Shown: piece by piece, positions 38,034-46,223 of the stretch | Layout of the letters: each line of letters opens with the position of its first letter | How positions within the stretch are numbered: the first letter of the stretch is position 1 | Origin: Pseudonocardiales bacterium | GTDB lineage: Bacteria; Actinomycetota; Actinomycetes; Mycobacteriales; Pseudonocardiaceae | NCBI GenBank assembly: GCA_003244245.1 | Contig: QHBY01000094.1 | Location: 1 to 46,223, forward strand | Reading direction: 5' to 3' | DNA length: 46,223 nucleotides | Translations under genes and position numbers: made by a program | The notes under the pieces: generated by a model | The model's input: the letters and a program-made list of their open reading frames with translations, nothing else | The model's database searches: none | What the model was told of the DNA's origin: nothing

Positions 38034-40013
38034 TCAACCCAACTGCTGCGGGTCGAGCTGGACCCGCAACGGGTCGGGCGTTTTGCGCGCGCTGCGCCCC
38101 GCCTGCAACGCGGCCAACGCGCTGGCCAGGGCCGAGCCATCGGAGCGGGGGACGCGGATCAACAGCCGTTCCCGCTCGCCCTCGGATTCCTCCAGGACGG
38201 GCACCGGGCCCAGCAGCACGGCCTCCGGCGGCAGATCAAGTGTCTCGCCGATATCCACCAGGGTGAGCGGCGCGCCATCCAACGCGGCCATCCGCGTCGC
38301 GGGCGGGAAACCGACCTCGGCGCGTGCGGCCAGCTCGGCCCGGGCGTGGCCGGCCGGATCCCATCGGATGAGGGCCTGCACGGCAGCAAGCGACGCCTCC
38401 GCGACCACCACCACCCGGCCGCCGTCGGCTGCCGGTGCCACCAGCGCTGCCGCGGCCATCCACCGCCGCAACGCCTCCTCTGCCGCGCGGAGATCCGGAC
38501 GAGCCAGCAGCGCGGCGGCGTCCAGCAACAACGCCGCCCCGTATCGGGCCGGCGGTTCCGCCCCCGGCGTGGTGATCACCAGCGATCGTCCCGGCGGGAT
38601 GCCGGTCGGCACTTCCCCCCCACCGGAGGTATACAGCGGCACCCCGGGGAAGGCACGGCCGAGTTCCTCCGCGGTGCGGCGGATCCCGATCACCGTCGCT
38701 CGGAGCCGGCCACCACCACAGGCCGGGCACCGGTAACCGGCCTCGATGGTGCCGCACCACCGGCAGGTGGCCGGACCGGCTGTGAGCAGCGCCAGCGGGC
38801 CTGCGCAACGCCGGCAGCGGGCCGTGGCCCGGCACTGCTGGCAGGCCAGCGCAGGAACGTAGCCGCGGCGCGGCACCTGCACGAGAACTGGCTGATCGCG
38901 GCTCAGCGCCGCGCGAGCCGCTTCGAATGCGACTGCGGGTAGCCGCGCTGCGCGGGCAGCCGGGTCTCGAGCCAGCTGGGTGTCGTCCTCGCCGATCGCG
39001 GTGACCCGTGGCGCTGCCGCTCGTACCGCGTCCCGGGCGGCGACGATCTCGTGTGCCCATCCGGTCTCGATGGACAACTGCGTCTCCGCGGTGCGGGCGT
39101 AACCGGCCACCAGAAGCGCCCCACCTTCCAGCACGGCGCGCTGACCAAGCACCAGCCGGCTGTGCGGGTACGGGGCCCGCGGCTCGGCGTGCAGATCGTC
39201 GCCGTCGTCCCAGAGCACCATCAGCCCCAGGTCCACGACCGGGGCGAAGGCCGCAGCCCGAGTGCCGACGACGATGCGAACCGAGCCGCGCCGCACCGCC
39301 AGCCAGCGGCGGTACCGCTTAGCCGGTCCGGACTCGGCAGCAAGGGTGACCACGGCGTCGGGCCCAGCCAGGGCCGACACCGCGTCGTGCACCAGGGCGG
39401 TGTCGCGGTGGTCGGGTAGCACCAGCAACGCGCCCCGGCCCGCGGCGGCGACGGTGACGGCGGCCTCCGCGAGCCGGGCAGGCCAGTCCTCCCCCGGCAG
39501 CGCCTGCCAGCAGCCGTGCGCCGCCCGACCCTGATGTAACGCGTCCAGGAACGCCGGCCCGCGGGGATAGCGTGCCCAGCCGTCGGCCGCGGGCCGCGGC
39601 GGGCACGCCGCGGGAGAGGCGGCCGGCTCCGCCTCGGTGCGGGCATGCCGCGGCGGCACCGCCAACCGCAACACATCGCTCATGGTGCCCGCGCACCGGT
39701 CGGCCACCGCCCGCGCGAGCGCCGCGACCTGGGGGCTCAGTGCCGGCTCGGCGGAGACCACCCGATCGAGCCAGGCAAGCTGGCCCGGGTGGTCGGATCG
39801 CTCGACCCGAGCCAGCAGCCATCCATCCACCAGCCGGCCGGCGAAACGCACCCGCACCCGCACGCCAGGCGCCGCCGTCTCGTCGAGCTCAGCTGGTACG
39901 AGATAGTCAAAGGGGCGGTCCAGGTGGGCCAGGGGGATGTCCACGCACACCCGCGCAACGGGCAGCGCCGCGGCCGGGCTGCGCTGCCCACGACGGGATC
40001 GGCCGACACTCAC
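38034..40013 (-). CDS. priA: Primosomal protein N', actinobacterial helicase-inactive type
   Basis: A 659-residue PriA homologue. The N-terminal DNA-binding part (VDIPLAHLDRPFDYLVP) and the zinc-binding region with four Cys pairs (CQQC, CRRC, CRWC, CPAC) are intact. The Walker A lysine motif is absent: LPGEDWPARLAEAAV takes its place, and the DEAH box is WDDGDD. Mycobacterial PriA shows the same loss, so the protein should mark restart sites and recruit partners without unwinding DNA. The GTG at 40013 is divergent from the next membrane protein. Confidence 0.9.
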   Translation of the reverse strand: MSVGRSRRGQRSPAAALPVARVCVDIPLAHLDRPFDYLVPAELDETAAPGVRVRVRFAGRLVDGWLLARVERSDHPGQLAWLDRVVSAEPALSPQVAALARAVADRCAGTMSDVLRLAVPPRHARTEAEPAASPAACPPRPAADGWARYPRGPAFLDALHQGRAAHGCWQALPGEDWPARLAEAAVTVAAAGRGALLVLPDHRDTALVHDAVSALAGPDAVVTLAAESGPAKRYRRWLAVRRGSVRIVVGTRAAAFAPVVDLGLMVLWDDGDDLHAEPRAPYPHSRLVLGQRAVLEGGALLVAGYARTAETQLSIETGWAHEIVAARDAVRAAAPRVTAIGEDDTQLARDPAARAARLPAVAFEAARAALSRDQPVLVQVPRRGYVPALACQQCRATARCRRCAGPLALLTAGPATCRWCGTIEAGYRCPACGGGRLRATVIGIRRTAEELGRAFPGVPLYTSGGGEVPTGIPPGRSLVITTPGAEPPARYGAALLLDAAALLARPDLRAAEEALRRWMAAAALVAPAADGGRVVVVAEASLAAVQALIRWDPAGHARAELAARAEVGFPPATRMAALDGAPLTLVDIGETLDLPPEAVLLGPVPVLEESEGERERLLIRVPRSDGSALASALAALQAGRSARKTPDPLRVQLDPQQLG

Positions 40014-40170
40014 CTGGCGGGGTCTACCAGAACGCCCCGTCAGCCCCGCGGTGGCGGCATCTGAACCCGACCCTGAGGTGGTCTAGCTGAGGACGAAGAC
40101 GAACAGAGCCGAGCTCCCGCGCCTACCCTGGAGCCGCGACGCGGTCGCCGACTTTGTATGGAGGACGTCC

Positions 40171-41364
40171 ATGTTCGAGGTGTCGGCGGAGCCCGCTGCC
40201 GCGGCGATCGCCCGACCGCGGCGGGGCCGCGGGGCGGATCTGATCACGATCATGCTCGGTACCTGGCTCTTGGTCGGAGTGTTCGTCGACGGCTGGGCGC
40301 ACAACAATCTGCACGGGCTGGAGACGTTTTTCACTCCTTGGCACGCGCTGCTCTACTCCGGCTACCTCGCGGCTGGCGAGTGGATCCTGTGGCAGCTACG
40401 CCCGGCGGTCCGCGGCCGCCGCTTGACCCGCACCGCGGTCCCCCTGGGCTACGGGCTGGGCAGCGTGGGCGTGGTGGTCTTCGGCGTCGGGGGTATCGCC
40501 GATCTGGGTTGGCATGAGGTCTTCGGGATCGAGCAGGACATCCAGGCACTGTTCAGCCCCACTCACCTGATGCTGTTCCTCGGCATCGCGCTGATCCTCT
40601 CGACCCCGCTGCGGGCCGCATGGCTAGATCCCCACGAGCCCGCTGAACCCACCTACCGCGGCTTCTTTCCGGTGCTCGCGTCCACCACCATGCTCACCGC
40701 GATGATCGCGTTCTTCTTCATGTACTGGGCGCCGTTCCGCGAGAGTGAGGCCAGTCGCCCGGCGATGCACTACGCGGCCGACCACGACCTCACCGGGTTC
40801 TACATCCAGGACAACCTGGCCGCCATCCTGCTCACCACCCTGGTCCTGGTCGGTGCGCTACTGCTGCTCGCCTGCCGGTGGCGCCTACCGTTGGGCACCG
40901 CCACCACGATGTACGCGGTGGTCGCGGTCCTGACCAACGCCCTCGCCCAATTCCGGGACCCTGAGCTGATCGCCGCGGCGCTCCTCGCCGGACTGGCCGT
41001 CGACATCGTGCTCGCCACGGTGGCACCCACCCCGGCCCTGCCTCGCCGGATGTCGGCCGTGGGAGCGCTGATCCCGCTGGCGACCTGGGTGCCCTACTAC
41101 GCGGTGCTCGCCGCCGTAGACGGCCTCGGCCAGGCCGCACCGGTCTGGACCGGCTCCATCGTCTGGGCTGTCCTTGCCGGCGGCGCGCTCGCCCTGCTCA
41201 TGGCCCCGCCACCCGTCCCTGTCCTGGACCCGCCACTGGGGGATGCCCGTCCATACACGGGTTCCGGGGGTAGCCCCGATGCATCATCGCGCAGCGGTGG
41301 GGCTACCGTGCCGCCCGCTCAGCCCGAACAGGAGGGCCGCCAGCACGACGGCGGCGGACATTAG
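40171..41364 (+). CDS. Polytopic membrane protein of unknown function
   Basis: A 397-residue integral membrane protein with about eight hydrophobic helices. Histidines recur next to membrane segments: GWAHNNLH, FTPWHALLYSGY, GWHEVFG and SPTHLMLFLG, which could bind metal or haem. The last 50 residues are Pro/Gly/Ser-rich and cytoplasmic. ATG 40171 follows GGAGG. The final 81 bp overlap the 3' end of the HAAS gene on the other strand. I cannot assign a family. Confidence 0.75.
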   Translation: MFEVSAEPAAAAIARPRRGRGADLITIMLGTWLLVGVFVDGWAHNNLHGLETFFTPWHALLYSGYLAAGEWILWQLRPAVRGRRLTRTAVPLGYGLGSVGVVVFGVGGIADLGWHEVFGIEQDIQALFSPTHLMLFLGIALILSTPLRAAWLDPHEPAEPTYRGFFPVLASTTMLTAMIAFFFMYWAPFRESEASRPAMHYAADHDLTGFYIQDNLAAILLTTLVLVGALLLLACRWRLPLGTATTMYAVVAVLTNALAQFRDPELIAAALLAGLAVDIVLATVAPTPALPRRMSAVGALIPLATWVPYYAVLAAVDGLGQAAPVWTGSIVWAVLAGGALALLMAPPPVPVLDPPLGDARPYTGSGGSPDASSRSGGATVPPAQPEQEGRQHDGGGH

Positions 41365-42066
41365 GCCCGCGGACAGTTGCGCGCCCAAGCCATCGGTGCC
41401 GGCGCCGAAGGCGGCTGCCATCACCGGCGGACCGACGGTGACCGCCGTGTCCAGGCCGAACAGGGCGATCATGACGGTGATCAGGGTGCCTTGGGGCGGC
41501 GTCCACCGGGTGCTTCCCAGCGACGTGTATCGGCGTGCCAGCCACAGCGCCACCAGGGCGCAGTTGCCGAGCAAACCGGCGTCGGCTCGGTAACCGACGA
41601 CCTCGTCGAAGTGGTGGGCAGCCACTGCCGCCGCGCAGGTCACGGCCTCCGGATGGAACCGGATGAAATCAGCGCACCGGCCGAGCGTGTAGGTACTGCC
41701 GATGGCGTCACCCGAGACGAACGCAATGCCGAACCACCGGCCAAATGCGTAGGCGATCGCTCCGGACAGGCCGATGGCCACGAAAGCCAGCGCTGCCACC
41801 AGCCAGCAACCGACGAACGCCTGCCTCAGGAGCGCGACCGGTCCGTTGTGGACCGCCTGGAACCCACCGGCGATCTTGCTCGACGGTCCGAAACGATCAA
41901 CTGCGGTCCGCTCGGCTTCGATCGGCTCAACACCGCGGGCGATCGCCTCGTCGGCAGCGGAGCGCAGGTGGTCCTCGACCTCCGCCAGCGCTCGGCGGCC
42001 GGCCGCGCCGGTGCCACCAAGCCGGTCGAACAGCTCGTCGAGGTAGGTGTCGATCACGTAGCCCAT
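41284..42066 (-). CDS. HAAS-domain membrane protein, PadR partner
   Basis: A 260-residue protein. Residues 1-70 (YVIDTYLDELFDRLGG, AEVEDHLRSAADEAIARG, AERTAVDRFG) match the HAAS helical signalling domain that usually accompanies PadR regulators. About five transmembrane segments follow. ATG 42066 lies within the end of the padR gene (13-nt overlap), so both are translated together. Probably a membrane sensor or effector controlled by PadR; the signal is unknown. Confidence 0.8.
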   Translation of the reverse strand: MGYVIDTYLDELFDRLGGTGAAGRRALAEVEDHLRSAADEAIARGVEPIEAERTAVDRFGPSSKIAGGFQAVHNGPVALLRQAFVGCWLVAALAFVAIGLSGAIAYAFGRWFGIAFVSGDAIGSTYTLGRCADFIRFHPEAVTCAAAVAAHHFDEVVGYRADAGLLGNCALVALWLARRYTSLGSTRWTPPQGTLITVMIALFGLDTAVTVGPPVMAAAFGAGTDGLGAQLSAGLMSAAVVLAALLFGLSGRHGSPTAAR

Positions 42067-42371
42067 TGCACGACCCTCTGCACTCCGGTGGCGAACACCT
42101 CCCACTGCGCGGATTTGACCTCAAGCGCGGCGAGTCCGACGCTGGTCAGTCGGTACACCCGGCGTCGCCTGGCCGCTTCGGCGCTCCACTGGCTGACTAC
42201 CAATCCGTCGCGCTCCAGCCGATGAAGCGCCGGGTAGACCGTACCTTCCGGTAGGTCGAACGCGTCGTCTGTGCGCTCCCGCAGCGCGGTGATCACGGCG
42301 TACCCGTGGGCCGGTCCAACCGCGGCGAGCGCGCCGAGCAGCAGCAGATCGAGGTGGCCGCGCAGCTCCAT
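42054..42371 (-). CDS. PadR-family transcriptional regulator
   Basis: A 105-residue PadR winged-helix protein: LDLLLLGALAAVGPAHGYAV, LPEGTVYPALHRLERDGLV and RRRVYRLTSVGLAAL are all typical. PadR proteins generally repress their own operon and release on ligand binding or on interaction with a HAAS partner, here the overlapping downstream gene. The start is ATG 42371, directly next to a palindrome-rich stretch. Confidence 0.9.
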   Translation of the reverse strand: MELRGHLDLLLLGALAAVGPAHGYAVITALRERTDDAFDLPEGTVYPALHRLERDGLVVSQWSAEAARRRRVYRLTSVGLAALEVKSAQWEVFATGVQRVVQWAT

Positions 42372-42372
42372 A

Positions 42373-42401
42373 CCTAGACGTGCTAAGCATAGGAAGCTAG
42401 G
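42373..42401. promoter_or_regulatory. Candidate PadR operator
   Basis: Just upstream of the padR ATG, the 9-bp palindrome TGCTAAGCA (42381-42389) is flanked by CCTAG (42373-42377) and CTAGG (42397-42401). The right flank overlaps the coaBC stop codon. PadR dimers bind such short inverted repeats near their own start, so autorepression is plausible. Confidence 0.4.
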
Positions 42402-43674
42402 CGTCAAGTCTTGCTGACGATGGAGGTGCGGACCTTTCAAGGCGGGCAGCGATGCCGTCCCAGACGTGCGAAGCCAGCAAGCTCTTAGGACCCTGAGGTA
42501 ATTCGGTTTCGACGCCGTCGTCGCTGAGCAGCCAGCCGGTGTTGTGGTCGACTTCGAACGCGCCGCCCTCCCCGACTGCGTTGACCACGAGCAGGTCGCA
42601 GCCCTTGCGGGCGAGCTTGGCCCGACCATGAGTAAGCACATCACCGTCTGAGTCGCCGGTCTCGGCTGCAAAGCCGACCACGATCTGCCCCTGCGGACGA
42701 CCTCTGACCAGCTCGACCAGGATGTCCGGGTTGACGACCAGCGACACCGGATCCAGGCCTGACCCAACTTTCTTGATCTTGCGGGGTTGGGGGTTGGCCG
42801 GTCGGAAGTCGGCCACCGCCGCTACCATCACGACTACGTCGGCATGCGGCGCCGCCTTGAGCACCACCTCCCGCATCTCGCGCGCGGTAGAAACCCGGAC
42901 GACCTCCACCCCGGCCGGATCGGTCAGGTCAGCGGTGTGCGCCGCGACCAACGTCACCTGGGCGCCGCGCTGCACCGCCACTCGGGCCAGTGCGTAGCCC
43001 TGCCGGCCGGAGGATCGGTTGCCCAGGTAGCGCACCGGGTCCAGCGGCTCGCGAGTGCCGCCCGCGGAGATCACCACATGCCGCCCGGCGAGGTCACGGG
43101 GCAGGGCGTCCGCGCGGCGCAACAGCAAAGTGGCCAGGTCGACGATCTCGGCGGGCTCTGGCAGCCGGCCGGCACCCGAGTCGGCGCCCGTGAGCCGCCC
43201 GGACGCAGGTTGGGCAACGATGGTTCCGCGCGAGCGCAGCACCGCGACGTTGTGTACCGTCGCGGGGTGTTCCCACATCTCGGTATGCATCGCCGGGACC
43301 AGCAGAACTGGGCAACGGGCGGTGAGCAGGGTAGCGCAAAGCAGATCGTCGGCCCGGCCATGAGCGGCACGAGCCAGCAGATCCGCAGTCGCCGGGGCGA
43401 TCAGGACAAGGTCCGCCGTCTGCCCCAACCGCACGTGCGGCACCTCGGGCACGTCGTCGAACAGGCCTTGATGCACCGGCAACCCGGACAGCGCTTCCCA
43501 GGTCGGGGCGCCGACGAATCGCAGGGCGGCCTCAGTAGGGACAACCCGGACCTGGTGCCCCGCCTCGGCAAGCCGACGGAGCACCTCGCACACCTTGTAG
43601 GCGGCGATGCCGCCCCCGACGCCAAGCACGATCCGCCGGGATAGATCCGGCCGGACGGGCCCGGCTTGGGTCAC
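42397..43674 (-). CDS. coaBC: Phosphopantothenoylcysteine decarboxylase / synthetase
   Basis: Bifunctional coenzyme A enzyme of 425 residues. The FMN-dependent CoaC half has [27 protein letters not shown] and [12 protein letters not shown]; the CoaB half starts near 190 with [20 protein letters not shown] and has AAVADFRP and KIKK. The GTG start overlaps the rpoZ stop by 4 nt (GTGA). In mycobacteria metK comes next; here padR and its partner follow. Confidence 0.95.
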   Translation of the reverse strand: MTQAGPVRPDLSRRIVLGVGGGIAAYKVCEVLRRLAEAGHQVRVVPTEAALRFVGAPTWEALSGLPVHQGLFDDVPEVPHVRLGQTADLVLIAPATADLLARAAHGRADDLLCATLLTARCPVLLVPAMHTEMWEHPATVHNVAVLRSRGTIVAQPASGRLTGADSGAGRLPEPAEIVDLATLLLRRADALPRDLAGRHVVISAGGTREPLDPVRYLGNRSSGRQGYALARVAVQRGAQVTLVAAHTADLTDPAGVEVVRVSTAREMREVVLKAAPHADVVVMVAAVADFRPANPQPRKIKKVGSGLDPVSLVVNPDILVELVRGRPQGQIVVGFAAETGDSDGDVLTHGRAKLARKGCDLLVVNAVGEGGAFEVDHNTGWLLSDDGVETELPQGPKSLLASHVWDGIAARLERSAPPSSARLDA

Positions 43675-43970
43675 TGGCCCTCGGTATGCTCGAGTAGTCC
43701 GGCGTGGATCTCGCGCAGCGCGATCGACAGTGGCTTCTCCCGCGGCCCTGGCTCGACCAGCGGCCCGACGTACTCCAGCAGACCCTCCCCGAGCTGTGCG
43801 TAGTAGTCGTTGATCTGACGAGCCCGTTTAGCCCCGAAGATCACCAATGCGTACTTCGAGCTGACCTTGCTCAGCAGGTCGTCGATCGGGGGGTTGGTGA
43901 TGCCCTCAGGGGCATTGACCAAGGACGCGCCCTGCGCGCCCAGCGCGCCCAGTTCGGTGGGAATGCTCAC
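43671..43970 (-). CDS. rpoZ: RNA polymerase omega subunit
   Basis: A 99-residue omega subunit that helps assemble beta' into RNA polymerase. The conserved [29 protein letters not shown] core and a C-terminal [11 protein letters not shown] are present. GTG start at 43970. Position between gmk and coaBC is the usual actinobacterial order. Confidence 0.95.
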   Translation of the reverse strand: MSIPTELGALGAQGASLVNAPEGITNPPIDDLLSKVSSKYALVIFGAKRARQINDYYAQLGEGLLEYVGPLVEPGPREKPLSIALREIHAGLLEHTEGQ

Positions 43971-43996
43971 TCACTGTCTCCAGATGCCTTCAGATA

Positions 43997-44635
43997 TCAC
44001 AGTGGTCGAGCCGGAGGTGTCCGGCCGCCCGTGCCGCCCATCAAGTTTATCAACTCCTGCGCGGCGCGCCGCACGTCGTCGTTGACCACCGTGGCATCGA
44101 ATTCTCCCACGGCGTCGAGTTCCGCGCGCGCAACCCGCAACCGGCACTCGCGCGCTGCGGGATCTTCCGTGCCGCGGGCGTACAGCCGGCCGTGCAGCAC
44201 CTCCCAGGACGGCGGCACGAGCATCACGAGCAGTGCGTCGGGCATGGCGGCCCTGACCTGCCGGGCGCCCTGCACTTCGATCTCCAGCAGGGTCGACCGT
44301 CCGACGGACAGCGCCTCACGTAACGGCCCGACAGGAGTGCCGTAGAAGTTACCGGCGTACTCGGCGTACTCCAGAAATTCGCCGCGCTCGATCATGCGGG
44401 CGAAGGTGGCGCGATCCACGTAGTGGTAATGCTCGTCGGGCCGTTCCTCGCTACGGGGCGCGCGTGTGGTCACCGAGACGCTGACGAATAGCTGCGGCCA
44501 GCGCCGCACTGTCTCGGCAACCACGCTGGACTTACCGACCCCAGAGGGGCCTGAGACGACGGTAAGCCGGGGCCGGACAACCGCACGGGGCCCCGGCTCA
44601 CGCACCGTCACAGTATGGTCACTGTGGCTGACCAC
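43997..44635 (-). CDS. gmk: Guanylate kinase
   Basis: Phosphorylates GMP to GDP. The 212-residue protein has the P-loop SGPSGVGKSS, TTRAPRSEE and YHYVDRATF (GMP-binding), and LEIEVQGARQV. The first 20 residues are a variable leader; GTG 44635 is the outermost start and a later GTG is possible. The gap to mihF is 45 bp. Confidence 0.94.
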   Translation of the reverse strand: MVSHSDHTVTVREPGPRAVVRPRLTVVSGPSGVGKSSVVAETVRRWPQLFVSVSVTTRAPRSEERPDEHYHYVDRATFARMIERGEFLEYAEYAGNFYGTPVGPLREALSVGRSTLLEIEVQGARQVRAAMPDALLVMLVPPSWEVLHGRLYARGTEDPAARECRLRVARAELDAVGEFDATVVNDDVRRAAQELINLMGGTGGRTPPARPL

Positions 44636-44680
44636 CCTGAGAGAATGTCGGTGATTGTGCTCGTAACTATTCTGGAGCGG

Positions 44681-44998
44681 CTATTCGGTGCCGAACTCGC
44701 TGAGTAGCGCCTTGCGCTGACGGTCACCAAGCCCGCGCAACCGCCGACTAGTGGCGATTTCCAGCCGCTCCATGATTTGCTGCGCACGGACCTTGCCCAC
44801 CCCGGGCAAGGCTTCGAGCAAAGCCGAAACCTTCATTTTGCCCAGGATGTCGTCACTATCGGACTTGGCCAGGACTTCTTGAAGGTTGGTCCCGCCGCGC
44901 TTGAGGCGCTCCTTGAGCTCGGCTCTGGCACGTCGGGCGGCGGCCGCCTTCTCCAAAGCAGCGGCCCGCTGCTCCTCGGTCAGCTGGGGAAGGGCCAC
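44681..44998 (-). CDS. mihF: Integration host factor, actinobacterial type (mIHF)
   Basis: A 105-residue basic nucleoid protein that bends DNA and aids phage integration. MALPQLTEEQRAAALEKAA at the start, the LPGVGKVRAQQIM helix-hairpin-helix (about 75-90) and RRLRGLGDRQRKALL match mIHF. I use GTG 44998 because it gives the known mycobacterial N-terminus and follows GGAGGAG; a TTG five codons upstream overlaps that ribosome site. Confidence 0.94.
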   Translation of the reverse strand: MALPQLTEEQRAAALEKAAAARRARAELKERLKRGGTNLQEVLAKSDSDDILGKMKVSALLEALPGVGKVRAQQIMERLEIATSRRLRGLGDRQRKALLSEFGTE

Positions 44999-45077
44999 GG
45001 TCTCCTCCGTCAATTTGCTAGTGCTGAGGGATGTTCCGGATTAGTGCGGCGACCGTATCCCCCACGCGACCAGCCGC

Positions 45078-45971
45078 TTAACCCGGGGTACCACCGCCGA
45101 GCTGTCCGGTCAGTGGGCGGAGCAAGGCGCAAGCCTGGTCGGCGGTTCGCCGGGCGGCGTGTCGCAGCGACGCCGCTTGCGGCCCATGCCGCAGCAGGTC
45201 ACGTGATGTCGTGGCCACTACATGGCGGGTTGCCCCACCGAAGATCTGCGGCAAGTCGGCCAGGCAGGCGCCCTGCGCGCCTATCCCAGGCACCAGTATC
45301 GGGCCGTTGAGGGCGTCTAGCCGCAGGGTCCCGAACGGTGCGGTGGCACCCACCACCACACCGACGTCGCCGCCAAATTGCCAGCCGGCGTTGCGGGCGG
45401 CGACCGCGTCGACCACGGACTGCGCGACCGTGGCCCCGGTACTGGTGACCGCGGCCTGCACGTCGGCGCCCTCAGGGTTGGAGGTCAGCGCCAACACGAA
45501 AACTCCGCGCCCGGTCCGACCGGCCAGCTCGAACGCCGGATCCAGCGCGCCGACACCGAGGTAGGGCGAGACAGTGATCGCATCGGCCGCCAGCGGCGCA
45601 CCGTCGCTGAGATAGGCGGCGGCATACCCGGCCATGGTGGTGCCGATATCACCGCGCTTGACGTCGAGCAACACCAACGCGCCCGCATCCCGGGCCGCCA
45701 GCAGGACGCGCTCCAACACCGCAATGCCTCGCGCCCCGTGCCGCTCGAAGAACGCCGACTGCGGCTTGACCACCGCCACCTCCGGCGCCAGCGCCTCGAC
45801 CGCGCCCAGCGCGAACCTCTCCAGCCCCGCCACGTCATCGCCCAACCCCCACTGCGCGAGCAACCCAGGATGCGGATCAATCCCCGCACACAACGGCCCC
45901 CGAGCCGCGACCGCCGCCCTCAACCGCGCACCAAACCCGCATTCAGCAGGCTCAGCGGGGCTACTGGGCAC
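45078..45971 (-). CDS. pyrF: Orotidine 5'-phosphate decarboxylase (type 2)
   Basis: Last step of UMP synthesis. The 297-residue type-2 enzyme has [25 protein letters not shown], the catalytic [10 protein letters not shown] and VVGAT. The only suitable start is GTG 45971, which overlaps the carB stop by 11 nt. The first 12 residues ([12 protein letters not shown]) are encoded by one arm of a perfect inverted repeat and are not part of the usual family N-terminus, which normally begins near GFGARLR. Translation is likely coupled to carB. Confidence 0.92.
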   Translation of the reverse strand: MPSSPAEPAECGFGARLRAAVAARGPLCAGIDPHPGLLAQWGLGDDVAGLERFALGAVEALAPEVAVVKPQSAFFERHGARGIAVLERVLLAARDAGALVLLDVKRGDIGTTMAGYAAAYLSDGAPLAADAITVSPYLGVGALDPAFELAGRTGRGVFVLALTSNPEGADVQAAVTSTGATVAQSVVDAVAARNAGWQFGGDVGVVVGATAPFGTLRLDALNGPILVPGIGAQGACLADLPQIFGGATRHVVATTSRDLLRHGPQAASLRHAARRTADQACALLRPLTGQLGGGTPG

Positions 45972-46002
45972 CGGATAACCCCGCTGAGCCTGCTGAATGC
46001 GG
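45937..46002. repeat. Perfect 24-bp inverted repeat at the carB-pyrF junction
   Basis: Left arm 45937-45960 and right arm 45979-46002 are exactly reverse-complementary over 24 bp and flank an 18-bp loop (45961-45978). The arms contain CATTCAGCAGGCTCAGCGGG and its complement. The carB TAG (45961-45963) and the pyrF GTG (45969-45971) are both in the loop; the right arm encodes the carB C-terminus and the left arm the pyrF N-terminus. On the mRNA this would be a very stable hairpin. It resembles an inserted palindromic element rather than conserved coding sequence. Confidence 0.9.
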
Positions 46003-46223
46003 TGTCGCAGGGGCGGGGGCGGCGCGGAGGGCGGCGTGGAGGGATTGGAGGGGACGGACGGTGATGTCACCGCGGATGAGGGCTTCGATTCCTTGGACGG
46101 CTGCCGCGGCGCCCTGCATCGTGGTGATGCAGGGGATGGACCGAGACACCGCGGCGGTGCGAATCTCGTAACCGTCCACCCGGGGGCCCGGATTACCGTA
46201 TGGGGTGTTGATGATCATATCGA
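45961..46223 (-). CDS. carB: Carbamoyl-phosphate synthase large subunit, C-terminal end (partial)
   Basis: The 3' end of carB; the gene continues past the window edge. The visible 86 residues are the end of the MGS-like allosteric domain ([58 protein letters not shown]). After LHAALRA the normal end is expected; here about 20 extra residues follow, of which [10 protein letters not shown] is encoded by the inverted repeat. Carbamoyl phosphate made here feeds pyrimidine synthesis together with the downstream pyrF. Confidence 0.93.
   Translation of the reverse strand, partial: DMIINTPYGNPGPRVDGYEIRTAAVSRSIPCITTMQGAAAAVQGIEALIRGDITVRPLQSLHAALRAAPAPATPHSAGSAGLSGAQ

Overview
The window looks like chromosome from a high-GC actinomycete, most likely Pseudonocardiales (Saccharopolyspora/Amycolatopsis-like); the exact genus cannot be read from it. 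Grounds: homodimeric AceE, a FasR-fabD-fabH-acpP-fabF-accD6 fatty-acid cluster, actinobacterial IHF (mIHF), DUF3052, DUF3145 and DUF3618 proteins, a PF04672-type methyltransferase, many GTG starts and GC-rich third codon positions. Two blocks match remembered Mycobacterium tuberculosis gene orders (ahpE-aceE-fasR-fabD-acpM-kasA-accD6, and carB-pyrF-mihF-gmk-rpoZ-coaBC...priA-fmt-fmu-rpe-rib).

Layout. 1-670: decayed edge with two 129-bp repeats of a beta-propeller gene, a probable IS630 transposase scrap and no intact gene; tRNA-Val follows. 0.8-12.1 kb: 1-Cys peroxiredoxin, DUF3052, pyruvate dehydrogenase E1, pirin, then FasR and the FAS-II operon with its acyl-CoA carboxylase beta subunit, so acetyl-CoA supply and use sit together. 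12.1-18.0 kb: a membrane-anchored protein, DUF3145, a secreted subtilase, and a c-di-GMP GGDEF/EAL protein translationally coupled to a methyltransferase. 18.2-24.0 kb: aroE, treY-treZ (trehalose from alpha-glucan), DUF3618 and Bcp peroxiredoxin. 24.05-26.26 kb: a decaying stress-linked patch with a LexA-like box, a frameshifted HNH endonuclease, an atypical tRNA, a frameshifted ribbon-helix-helix antitoxin with its own palindromic operator, and a twice-frameshifted quinone oxidoreductase behind a canonical SoxR box. 26.2-31.9 kb (minus): Clp-like ATPase, rpe, ribE, ribBA, ribH and a PH-domain protein, tightly packed, without ribD. 32.1-35.6 kb (plus): small membrane protein, GAF-winged-helix regulator, 37-codon ORF, ROK kinase and SAM methyltransferase, an apparent accessory insertion. 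35.6-40.0 kb: rsmB, fmt and a helicase-motif-lacking PriA. 40.2-42.4 kb: a polytopic membrane protein and a PadR/HAAS pair where metK often sits. 42.4-46.2 kb: coaBC, rpoZ, gmk, mihF, pyrF and the 3' end of carB.

The most striking non-gene structure is a perfect 24-bp inverted repeat at the carB-pyrF junction. Its 18-nt loop holds both the carB stop and the pyrF start, and its arms encode the carB C-terminus and the pyrF N-terminus. Other strong signals are the clustered LexA, SoxR and antitoxin operators over broken genes, and a tRNA with C33 and a UAG anticodon on a short-variable-arm body. All functions are read from the sequence and remembered family features; no database search was run.
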